Source: an uncultured Eubacteriales bacterium (GTDB lineage: Bacteria > Bacillota > Clostridia > Lachnospirales > Lachnospiraceae). Taken from it: 9,764 nt of DNA. Where the stretch lies: the NCBI GenBank assembly GCA_900321505.1, contig ONWK01000282.1, positions 1 to 9,764 on the forward strand. Reading direction: 5' to 3'. Position 1 is the first letter of the stretch; each line of letters starts with the position of its first letter. The position numbers and the translations under genes are program-made. Under the pieces are notes generated by a model. That model ran no database searches and was not told the DNA's origin. It saw only the letters and a program-made list of their open reading frames with translations. Positions 1 to 5,752 of this stretch are shown in pieces.

Positions 1-347
1 ACCATGTAGCCCTGGGAATTGAAATAGTACCAGTCTCCGTCTATCTTCAGCCAGCGTGACTTCGGATACCATTTTCCGTCCTTATACCACCAGCCGTTTG
101 CATCATGTCTCCAAACGGCCTTCTGAGTCTTTCCGTTCCAGTAGCCCTTGGCATCCATCCAGTAGCCTCTGACATATTCTCCTCTGGCAAATGATCCGTC
201 GGCATATCTGAAGGATGTGCCGGTCGCTCCTTCCAGCCATTCTCCTTCTACCGCAGCTTCGGCAACATCAGAGGTGCCTGCCGCAAATCCCGCACCGGCC
301 ATAAAGCCAAGTGCCGCTGCAAGCAGCATATATTTTACACGTCTCAT
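1..347 (-). CDS. Secreted wall-binding-repeat protein, N-terminal part
   Basis: The frame opens at an ATG at 347 with AAGGAG placed seven bases upstream (355-360), and stays open to the window edge, giving about 115 residues of a longer protein. Residues 1-32 form a signal peptide: MRRVKY, a hydrophobic Ala/Leu/Gly core, then an Ala-rich cleavage region (after A23 or A32). What follows is made of aromatic/glycine repeats: GEYVRGYWMDAKGYW, NGWWYKDGKWYPKSRW and IDGDWYYFNSQGYM. These resemble the choline-binding/glucan-binding-type wall repeats of Gram-positive surface proteins. The same kind of module ends the peptidase encoded at 1548-4433 (GEYVQGWWLDKK there), so the two look like members of one surface-protein family. 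Any catalytic domain would lie off the left edge. It is exported and probably held at the cell surface by its repeats. Its own promoter is at 389-417. Confidence 0.85.
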   Translation of the reverse strand, partial: MRRVKYMLLAAALGFMAGAGFAAGTSDVAEAAVEGEWLEGATGTSFRYADGSFARGEYVRGYWMDAKGYWNGKTQKAVWRHDANGWWYKDGKWYPKSRWLKIDGDWYYFNSQGYM

Positions 348-388
348 ATTATTTCTCCTTAAGCTGTAAATATCAAAACTTTCTGTAG

Positions 389-417
389 ATGATACCACAG
401 AATATTCTACTTTTCAA
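389..417 (-). promoter_or_regulatory. Sigma-A-type promoter of the left-edge surface protein
   Basis: Read on the minus strand, TTGAAA (412-417, five of six matches to the -35 consensus) is followed after 17 bases by TATCAT (389-394, five of six). A TGG just before the -10 makes it an extended -10. The predicted transcript start is near 382, giving a leader of about 35 nt before the ATG at 347. Confidence 0.7.
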
Positions 418-431
418 GCATTCCAAAGGGC

Positions 432-461
432 TTGCATCTTTATGATAAAAAGTGCTATAAT
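432..461 (+). promoter_or_regulatory. Extended -10 promoter of the pyridoxal kinase gene
   Basis: A perfect TATAAT (456-461) is preceded by TGC, giving an extended -10. A weak -35 (TTGCAT, 432-437) stands 18 bases upstream. The predicted transcript start is near 468, so the leader before the ATG at 570 is about 100 nt. It lies back to back with the promoter at 389-417. Confidence 0.65.
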
Positions 462-467
462 CTGCTC

Positions 468-563
468 ATTTCCATATGGTCAACCCTGCAGCATCATATG
501 GGATAACAACGATCCCGAATACCCCCTGCATTTTCCGAGATCGTACAACTTAAACTTAGGAGG
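468..563 (+). promoter_or_regulatory. Structured 5' leader of the kinase gene
   Basis: The leader contains three possible stems: CCATATG/CATATGG (472-478 with 495-501), GGGAT/ATCCC (500-504 with 512-516) and ACGATC/GATCGT (509-514 with 539-544). The second shares bases with both of the others, so alternative folds are possible. CCCTGCA occurs twice (484-490, 524-530). The leader ends in a strong AGGAGG (558-563), six bases before the start. I recognise no known riboswitch class. The stems are short and may be chance. Confidence 0.3.
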
Positions 564-569
564 CTTACA

Positions 570-1418
570 ATGAAAAGAATTCTCACAATCCAAGACATTT
601 CCTGCCTTGGAAAATGCTCAGTAACAGTTGCGCTGCCGGTGATCTCCGCCATGGGCGTGGAGACGGTAATTCTTCCGACTGCGGTACTCTCTACACATAC
701 AATGTTTTCAGGCTTTACGGTAAAGGATCTGACTGATCAGCTTGTTCCCATCACCGAGCACTGGAAATCACAGAATGTTACCTTTGACGCGATCTATACA
801 GGCTACCTTGGTTCCGCCGAAGAGATCGAGATCGTTAAGAAGATATTCAAGGATTTCGGCGGGGATGATACCCTCATCTTCATCGATCCGGTTATGGCCG
901 ATAACGGCAAGCTCTACCCTGCCTTTGATGAAGCCTATGCAAAATTAAATGCAGGTCTCTGCGGCGAGGCGGACATCATAGTTCCCAACATCACCGAAGC
1001 CTGCTTTATGACCGGTATGGATTACCGTACGGAATATGACGAGGCTTATGTAAAGGAGCTTCTTGATAAGCTCGCAGCCCTCGGTTCGAAGGTTGTGGTA
1101 CTGACCGGCGTATCCCTCAGCAAGGGAAAGACCGGCGTCTACGGACTTGACACCGTGACCGGCGAAACCTTCATCTATCAGAATGACCTTGTAGATGCCA
1201 CATATCACGGCACAGGCGATATCTTCGCATCCGTTGCCGTAGGCGGACTCACCCGCGGTCTTTCAAGAGATAAGGCTTTCGCGCTTGCAGCCGATTATAC
1301 AGCCGACACCATCAGGGAAACCCTTCACAACCCGAAGAAGCCCTGGTACGGCGTAGATTTTGAAGCTACCATCCCGCAGCTGGTAAGCCGGCTTGCGGTA
1401 GATCTCGCCACACAGTAA
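570..1418 (+). CDS. pdxY: Pyridoxal/pyridoxamine kinase (vitamin B6 salvage)
   Basis: This 282-residue cytoplasmic enzyme of the ribokinase (PfkB-like) superfamily phosphorylates pyridoxal, pyridoxamine or pyridoxine with ATP in the salvage route to pyridoxal 5'-phosphate. Its length is usual for the PdxK/PdxY family. Visible motifs are an N-terminal strand with the substrate-side QDISCLGKCS (8-17), TGYL (77-80), the family signature DPVMADNGKLY (106-116), NITEA (140-144) and the anion-hole/catalytic GTGD (214-217, with D217 the expected base). The start has AGGAGG six bases upstream. The gene stands alone on the plus strand between two minus-strand surface-protein genes, with its own promoter (432-461) and terminator (1426-1476), so it is probably monocistronic. 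Which B6 vitamer is preferred cannot be told from sequence. The symbol pdxY rather than pdxK is a family-level choice. Confidence 0.88.
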   Translation: MKRILTIQDISCLGKCSVTVALPVISAMGVETVILPTAVLSTHTMFSGFTVKDLTDQLVPITEHWKSQNVTFDAIYTGYLGSAEEIEIVKKIFKDFGGDDTLIFIDPVMADNGKLYPAFDEAYAKLNAGLCGEADIIVPNITEACFMTGMDYRTEYDEAYVKELLDKLAALGSKVVVLTGVSLSKGKTGVYGLDTVTGETFIYQNDLVDATYHGTGDIFASVAVGGLTRGLSRDKAFALAADYTADTIRETLHNPKKPWYGVDFEATIPQLVSRLAVDLATQ

Positions 1419-1425
1419 TCAGGCA

Positions 1426-1476
1426 ATATGCCAGGCGATCATTCGTGCAGTCACGATGCCCGCCTGGCATATTTTT
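1426..1476 (+). terminator. Terminator of the kinase gene, with an inner hairpin
   Basis: A perfect 12-bp stem (1426-1437 with 1461-1472) is followed by a T run to 1476. Its 23-nt loop holds a second hairpin, TCGTG/CACGA (1443-1447 with 1452-1456). It starts 7 bases after the TAA stop. Part of it recurs at 4524-4549. Confidence 0.85.
1445..1470 (+). repeat. Intergenic repeat, copy 1
   Basis: This 26-nt stretch matches 4524-4549 at 22 positions, sharing GTGCA, then CACGATGCCCGC, then TGG and AT. Here it forms the loop and right arm of the kinase terminator. Both copies are intergenic and both form the right arm of a hairpin. Confidence 0.6.
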
Positions 1477-1487
1477 CGCATATTCAA

Positions 1488-1541
1488 GAAAGGGACCACC
1501 CGGAGAACGGCTCGTAACCGTTCCCAAAGTGGTCCCCTTTC
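1488..1541 (-). terminator. Branched hairpin, probable terminator of the peptidase gene
   Basis: GAAAGGGACCAC (1488-1499) pairs with 1529-1541 with a single extra base. Inside it a second stem, GAACGG/CCGTTC (1505-1510 with 1518-1523), closes a 7-nt loop. It starts seven bases past the stop of the minus-strand peptidase gene. The T tract on that strand is weak (TTTCTT), so termination strength is uncertain. It may also back up the plus-strand terminator next to it. Confidence 0.55.
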
Positions 1542-1547
1542 TATCAG

Positions 1548-4433
1548 CTACTCCGCAAGATAACCCTCAGCATCAAACGTATACCTTACACCGTCGATAA
1601 TATAGGTTCCTTTCTTTGCATACCAGCCGGAACTGTCGCCGTACCACCAGCCCCGGATATTTTTATGCCATGCCGCCATATAGGGATATACCTGTCTGCA
1701 GCTCTTCTTATCCAGCCACCAGCCCTGAACATATTCTCCCTGAACCGCATATCCTTCAGTATTAAAATAATAACAGCTGCCGTCTATATTCTGCCAGCCG
1801 TCCGCAAGCGGAATTCCGTCGGCTGTAAAATATCTCCAGCCCCCGGAATACTGTCTCCAGCCGTCGGCCTTCTTTTTTCCGTCCCATACTCCATCACTGC
1901 CCATATACCAGCCGTTACGATAAGCATTACGTTCCATATATCCGTATCTGTCGAAATAGTAGCTCTTCCCGTCTATCCTCTGCCAGCGGTTTCTCGGATA
2001 CCAGCCTGCAGAGTCAATATAATATGTACCCTTTTTATCTGTTTTCCATCCCCCTTTGGGCTTGTAGGTCTGAGTACCGTCCCTGTTGTACCATTTCCCC
2101 TCTACCCATTCGGATGAATATTGTACCGTGGGTTCCTCAGGCTTATCCGGATCCGGCTTCTTCTCTCCCTCTTCTTCCGTCTTACCGCCCTTTTCATCTT
2201 CACCTTTTTTCGGCGGATCAACGCTTAACGGTATACTGTTCTCCCTCACCGTAAGGACACCGGTTTCATATGTTATATCATAATTATCCGTAACATCCGC
2301 ATCACCGGCCATGATCAGCGCATCTGACGGAGTGATGGTTCCTCCGGAGGTTACGATTGATGTACTGTCTGAATCCAGCATGATACCCTCAAGCCTGTGT
2401 CCTTCAAGGATACCGCTCACATCGACCATATTCACACCCTGTGTGATGCTTCCCTTATAGCTTACAGTCTGATCCTTTGCAGTGATAGAAACAGGCTTCT
2501 CTGCTATCGCCGCAGCCACACATCTCGGCTTTGACACCGCGGTGCCGTCAGCCTCCGTCACTCTGTACCATACATAATAGGTTCCTGCATCTTTTCCCGT
2601 GGGAACCTCAGCGCTGTAGCCTGTTTCCGGCGCTTCTGTCTCATTTTCCCCAAGTGTATATACCACGGTCAGATCGACCGCCTCAGCCCCGCTGACCAGT
2701 TCCTGATCCTCACCGTTATAGATGAGTTCCTCCGCCGAAGGCGCTTTTGTCACATCCTTGGCCGGATTGGCAAAAGCCTTTATACGGTAGCAGGCTTCAT
2801 AGTCACTCATATCTGTCCATTCTTCGGAATTTTCACCGCAGAAGAAACTCTGTCCCGGCTGAATTTCCGCTTCGAAATAAGTATACGTTAATTCTATAGA
2901 CTCCTCGATGCCGAAAGCATTAAACTCATCAAATGAGAATACGATAGAAAAGGTCTCACCCGGCAGCACCGTCACTTCACTGTCAAGCTCAGCCGTCTTA
3001 CATCCGACATAAACAGATGATATCCTTGTAGTTCCATGACAGATCCCGCTGCAGGGATCCTCGGGATCCTTAAGGTCTGTGTAAACCGATACGTCATAAT
3101 AGGAAAGTCCGTTATTATATGTGGTAAATCCCACTGCATCTATGCTCACAGGCTCTCCCGTTGTATTCGTAAATACATTAGCCGCCCGGGTTCCCGGCAG
3201 TGTTCTGAAGGGTACAGCCTCACCATCCTTCAGATCAGTAATATCAGCACAGCCGGCAGTGCCGTCATAAAGAAAATTATACTTATAAGCATCCGGAGAC
3301 TGCATGTCAAATACAAAAAAATAGTTTTCTGACCTGAAATCCACGTTTTCATATGATACATAAAGGATACCTCCCTCATGTACATAGTCTCCCCAGCTGT
3401 TCTGAACGATCCATGCCCCGTCATTTTCAGGCGTGGTCATTTCTATAGATTCCTCATGACTGTAAACTGTCTCATTTCCATTTTCGTCCTTCTCCGGAGC
3501 AATATCATGTGCAAAATTTTCCTTCGGATAATTATCATCCCAGCCCACAATGGTTACAGCGTGATCTGCTGAATAGGAGTCTTTATAGTTATAGTATGAT
3601 CTTCCTATATAGTACTTCTCCCCGGTTTCCGGATCTGTCTCGTCCAGATTCATATATTTCCTGTAATTAAAATCCATGCTTGATGAGACCGCACCGTATT
3701 TCAGGATAAGCTGCTTCAGACTGTCCCTGTCAATCTTATTGATATAAATACTTTCCTGAAGCACCATATCATTATTGCCATATGCGATTTCGGTCGGATA
3801 GACTTCTTCCGGTCCTTCCCATATATAATCAGAAGTCACATGTTGGTTCGTTTCGGAAAATGGTGCCCTTTCCTCCGAAACCAGTCCGGACCATGTAGAC
3901 ATATGCTGCATGCCAACTATTAAATTTCCACCAAGTAATGCCCAGTTTTCACCGGATGAGATTCCATTAGAATCTCCGGATGTATTTCCAAGAGGATCAT
4001 CTACCCTATGATAATAAAACTGTCCCAGATGACCGGGGGCTTCCTCCATGTCAATGATCTCTCCGGTCTCCTCATATACTTCCTTTGCATAGGAATATTC
4101 TGCAGCTGTACAGCCGGAGAATGCCCAGCACAGCGAGGTCCTCTTCTGATCCCTTATTTTAATGTTCTGTGCCCAGACTTCCTTATCCGAGCGATATGTT
4201 GAAGGAAGCTCCGCCTCTGCCGTCTCACGTAATAAACCGGGCGCGTTCTTCCTTTGCGGCACATCATATACATCAATATCCACGGGAATAAATCCGTATC
4301 CATATTCCTCCGGACTCAGGATTGTTCCCTCAGGCTTTTCTTCCTCAGCAGAAGCCTGACCTGCTGAAATAAATGCCATGGCCGAAGCCATAACCAGTGT
4401 CAGTGTGCAGGTAAGCAGTCGTTTTTTCAGCAT
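1548..4433 (-). CDS. Secreted C1A cysteine peptidase with lectin-like, MBG and wall-binding modules
   Basis: This is a 961-residue exported protein. A signal peptide (MLKKRLL, hydrophobic core, AGQASA, cleavage near A29) precedes a papain-family domain (about 78-375) with the full active site: Q96 of the oxyanion hole, C102 in TSLCWAFSG, H291 in DHAVTIVGWDD and N345 in WIVQNSWG. Residues about 376-557 resemble the lectin-like domain found after clostridial C1A peptidases (AANVFTN, AVGFTTYNN, VSVYT). Two Ig-like MBG-type domains follow (about 567-646 and 648-730), then a Lys/Glu/Pro linker (738-772) and aromatic wall-binding repeats (774-961). It probably cleaves proteins outside the cell while held at the wall; the substrate is unknown. 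I chose ATG 4433 because AGGGAG lies six bases upstream and a signal peptide begins there. An in-frame ATG at 4502 would add 23 residues with no signal character, read from a hairpin-rich spacer. No prodomain of usual papain size is obvious. Confidence 0.88.
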   Translation of the reverse strand: MLKKRLLTCTLTLVMASAMAFISAGQASAEEEKPEGTILSPEEYGYGFIPVDIDVYDVPQRKNAPGLLRETAEAELPSTYRSDKEVWAQNIKIRDQKRTSLCWAFSGCTAAEYSYAKEVYEETGEIIDMEEAPGHLGQFYYHRVDDPLGNTSGDSNGISSGENWALLGGNLIVGMQHMSTWSGLVSEERAPFSETNQHVTSDYIWEGPEEVYPTEIAYGNNDMVLQESIYINKIDRDSLKQLILKYGAVSSSMDFNYRKYMNLDETDPETGEKYYIGRSYYNYKDSYSADHAVTIVGWDDNYPKENFAHDIAPEKDENGNETVYSHEESIEMTTPENDGAWIVQNSWGDYVHEGGILYVSYENVDFRSENYFFVFDMQSPDAYKYNFLYDGTAGCADITDLKDGEAVPFRTLPGTRAANVFTNTTGEPVSIDAVGFTTYNNGLSYYDVSVYTDLKDPEDPCSGICHGTTRISSVYVGCKTAELDSEVTVLPGETFSIVFSFDEFNAFGIEESIELTYTYFEAEIQPGQSFFCGENSEEWTDMSDYEACYRIKAFANPAKDVTKAPSAEELIYNGEDQELVSGAEAVDLTVVYTLGENETEAPETGYSAEVPTGKDAGTYYVWYRVTEADGTAVSKPRCVAAAIAEKPVSITAKDQTVSYKGSITQGVNMVDVSGILEGHRLEGIMLDSDSTSIVTSGGTITPSDALIMAGDADVTDNYDITYETGVLTVRENSIPLSVDPPKKGEDEKGGKTEEEGEKKPDPDKPEEPTVQYSSEWVEGKWYNRDGTQTYKPKGGWKTDKKGTYYIDSAGWYPRNRWQRIDGKSYYFDRYGYMERNAYRNGWYMGSDGVWDGKKKADGWRQYSGGWRYFTADGIPLADGWQNIDGSCYYFNTEGYAVQGEYVQGWWLDKKSCRQVYPYMAAWHKNIRGWWYGDSSGWYAKKGTYIIDGVRYTFDAEGYLAE
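1551..2114 (-). repeat. Wall-binding repeat module of the peptidase
   Basis: This part encodes about 188 residues of degenerate repeats rich in Trp, Tyr and Gly, such as GKWYNRDG, IDGKSYYFDRYGYM, NGWYMGSDGVW, IDGSCYYFNTEGY and GWWYGDSSGWYAKKG. The pattern is that of choline- or glucan-binding-type repeats. It matches the left-edge protein in order as well as type: GEYVxGxWxDxK, then a GWWY unit, then IDGxxYxF. The ligand (choline, teichoic acid or other glycan) cannot be told. Confidence 0.75.
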
Positions 4434-4439
4434 ATTATT

Positions 4440-4445
4440 CTCCCT
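4440..4445 (-). promoter_or_regulatory. Ribosome binding site that sets the peptidase start
   Basis: On the minus strand AGGGAG lies six bases before the ATG at 4433. This supports that start over the upstream in-frame ATG at 4502. The left-edge surface gene has a similar start region (AAGGAG, AT-rich spacer ending AATAAT, ATG). Confidence 0.7.
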
Positions 4446-4470
4446 CAGCTCGATGTCGCAGCATTCGCCG

Positions 4471-4559
4471 TATGGCCAAGCAAGCTTGTCCGCATGGCTC
4501 ATTGCTTGCGCAAGTGGGCGTTAGTGCAAGCACGATGCCCGCTTGGTATCGCGCATACC
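4471..4559. repeat. Hairpin-rich spacer with intergenic repeat copy 2
   Basis: The 157-nt gap between the 175-residue protein gene and the peptidase gene holds several inverted repeats. They are CAAGCAA/TTGCTTG (4477-4483 with 4502-4508), the palindrome CTTGCGCAAG (4505-4514), a 9-bp stem 4511-4519 with 4537-4545 (one G-T pair on the plus strand, a mismatch on the minus) and GGTAT/ATACC (4545-4549 with 4555-4559). Positions 4524-4549 match 1445-1470 at 22 of 26 bases. I see no convincing promoter or T-tract terminator here. Confidence 0.6.
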
Positions 4560-4590
4560 ACCCATATGATCCCGGATAATCTCAATATGG

Positions 4591-5118
4591 TTACTCCGCC
4601 AGCAGCTTCTCCGCTGTCTCCCCGGCTTCCTTCGTAAGCTCACCATTCTCGTCCAGCACAGGAATTGCGAGCAGACCTCTGATCTTAACAGAAAGCTCAG
4701 CCGCCTTACGGAACAGCACGATCTCCCGCGGATCATACTCCGCAAAATTGGTCCCCCGTTTTTCAAGCAGCATGCGCATCTCATAATTCATGGGCGTAAG
4801 ATCTGCGTCCATGGTGGATATCTGATGGTACAGCCTCTTCACCGCTTTACTTACAGCCCGGATATTCTCAGGCTCCGCCTTAAGCTTATCCGAGTCCTCA
4901 TCAGGGTATTCGGCACCCCACATGGTCCTGTCGATATCCGAAAGCCCTGTCTGATCCAGCAGGCTCTCCGTGATACGTACCGTATCTATAAGCACAGAAT
5001 TCCTGAGCTTGTCATACGCCTCAAGAAGCTCCTTTGTCCGCTCCATCAGCTGCACATTTTTCTCATCGAGTTCTTCCGGCTCTTTCTCCTTCTTCCGTCC
5101 TATAAAGAATAAAGGCAT
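4591..5118 (-). CDS. Unrecognised 175-residue cytoplasmic protein
   Basis: I do not recognise this protein. It is soluble, highly charged and probably mostly helical, with no signal peptide or membrane segment. It opens with a short hydrophobic MPLFFIG followed by a basic patch (RKKEKE). A Glu/Lys/Leu-rich stretch (about 15-40) could form a coiled coil. A more hydrophobic C-terminal half (about 130-155, IVLFRKAAELSVKIRGLLAIPVL spaced over 133-155) is followed by an acidic tail ending EKLLAE. The start has AGGGGG seven bases upstream. It begins 15 bases after the stop of the TerB-like gene, so the two are almost surely co-transcribed and may work together. It is the last gene of the FIST-GGDEF cluster. 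Nothing in the sequence shows a catalytic motif. Confidence 0.75.
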   Translation of the reverse strand: MPLFFIGRKKEKEPEELDEKNVQLMERTKELLEAYDKLRNSVLIDTVRITESLLDQTGLSDIDRTMWGAEYPDEDSDKLKAEPENIRAVSKAVKRLYHQISTMDADLTPMNYEMRMLLEKRGTNFAEYDPREIVLFRKAAELSVKIRGLLAIPVLDENGELTKEAGETAEKLLAE

Positions 5119-5133
5119 ATCCTCACCCCCTGA

Positions 5134-5700
5134 TTACTGTTCTTTCTTCCTGATCTGTTCCCGTGCATTTGCGGAAATGATACGCCCGCGTTCCTTGAGA
5201 TTCTTCAGCTGAAGCTGAATATCGGGATTCCCCTGCTCCGCCTCCTTAAGGAAGCTCTCCTCTCTCGCTACCGCATTTGCCGCGATCAGGGTATGCTCCA
5301 TCTCACGGAAATCCGCCTCATCTATCTCCAGCAGCCTTACCGCATCATGAATGACCCTTTTCTCCGCGTCGGTATAATCCTTATCACAGAGGGCTATGGT
5401 CAGCATGTTCCATATCAGCAGCCTTCCGGGGATGGTGTCCTCGAAGATCGAGTCAACTATGCCCTCCTCCAGTTCCTTCTCCACATAATCCATGATCAGA
5501 AATACGATCTCCCGGTCGGGAGAGAAAAGGCCCTTCTGCTTGCATTCCCAGACCAGCTGCTCCTTATATTTGGGGAACTGCTCATCCAGCATAACTCCAA
5601 GCTCATCGAATTTTGCTCTTTCCGAATCCTGTACCAGCCCGTCCGCTGCCATCATGTAATAGCAGATCTTAAGGGCATTTCTGGTTTTGATCATCTTCAT
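5134..5700 (-). CDS. TerB-like helical protein
   Basis: This is a 188-residue cytoplasmic protein. Near its N-terminus it carries the TerB-type motif YYMMAADGLVQDSERAKFDELG (spread over 14-35), where the AADG and following Glu are the usual conserved positions. A second, related helix pair follows at about 101-135 (ALCDKDYTDAEKRVI then LLEIDEADFREME). TerB-fold proteins are all-helical with acidic, metal-binding potential. They occur in tellurite/stress operons and as signalling or chaperone-linked accessory domains. The C-terminus is a charged, coiled-coil-like tail ending RKKEQ. The start has AGGAGG eight bases upstream; MKM offers a second ATG at 5694, too close to decide against. It lies 52 bases after the FIST-GGDEF gene and 15 bases before the next gene. 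No other ter gene is nearby, so tellurite resistance should not be assumed. Confidence 0.65.
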   Translation of the reverse strand: MKMIKTRNALKICYYMMAADGLVQDSERAKFDELGVMLDEQFPKYKEQLVWECKQKGLFSPDREIVFLIMDYVEKELEEGIVDSIFEDTIPGRLLIWNMLTIALCDKDYTDAEKRVIHDAVRLLEIDEADFREMEHTLIAANAVAREESFLKEAEQGNPDIQLQLKNLKERGRIISANAREQIRKKEQ

Positions 5701-5752
5701 ATTCTATTCCTCCTGATCCACCCCGTGTCCACCGGGAACCTGCAAGGTACGT

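Noticed and set aside
1551..2114. CRISPR-like repeat array
   Set aside because: The repeats are degenerate, in frame and encode aromatic wall-binding units; there are no constant repeats with unique spacers.
1665..2117. 150-codon plus-strand frame
   Set aside because: It lies antisense to the wall-binding repeats of the peptidase; its open length follows from the repetitive composition of the other strand.
4521..4784. 87-codon minus-strand frame overlapping the 175-residue protein gene
   Set aside because: It is another frame of the same strand, rich in Arg, Cys and Ser, with no ribosome binding site, and it runs into the hairpin spacer.
5134..5700. Tellurite resistance operon
   Set aside because: Only a TerB-like fold is present; no TerC, TerD or TerA partner is in the window, and TerB folds occur in many unrelated settings.
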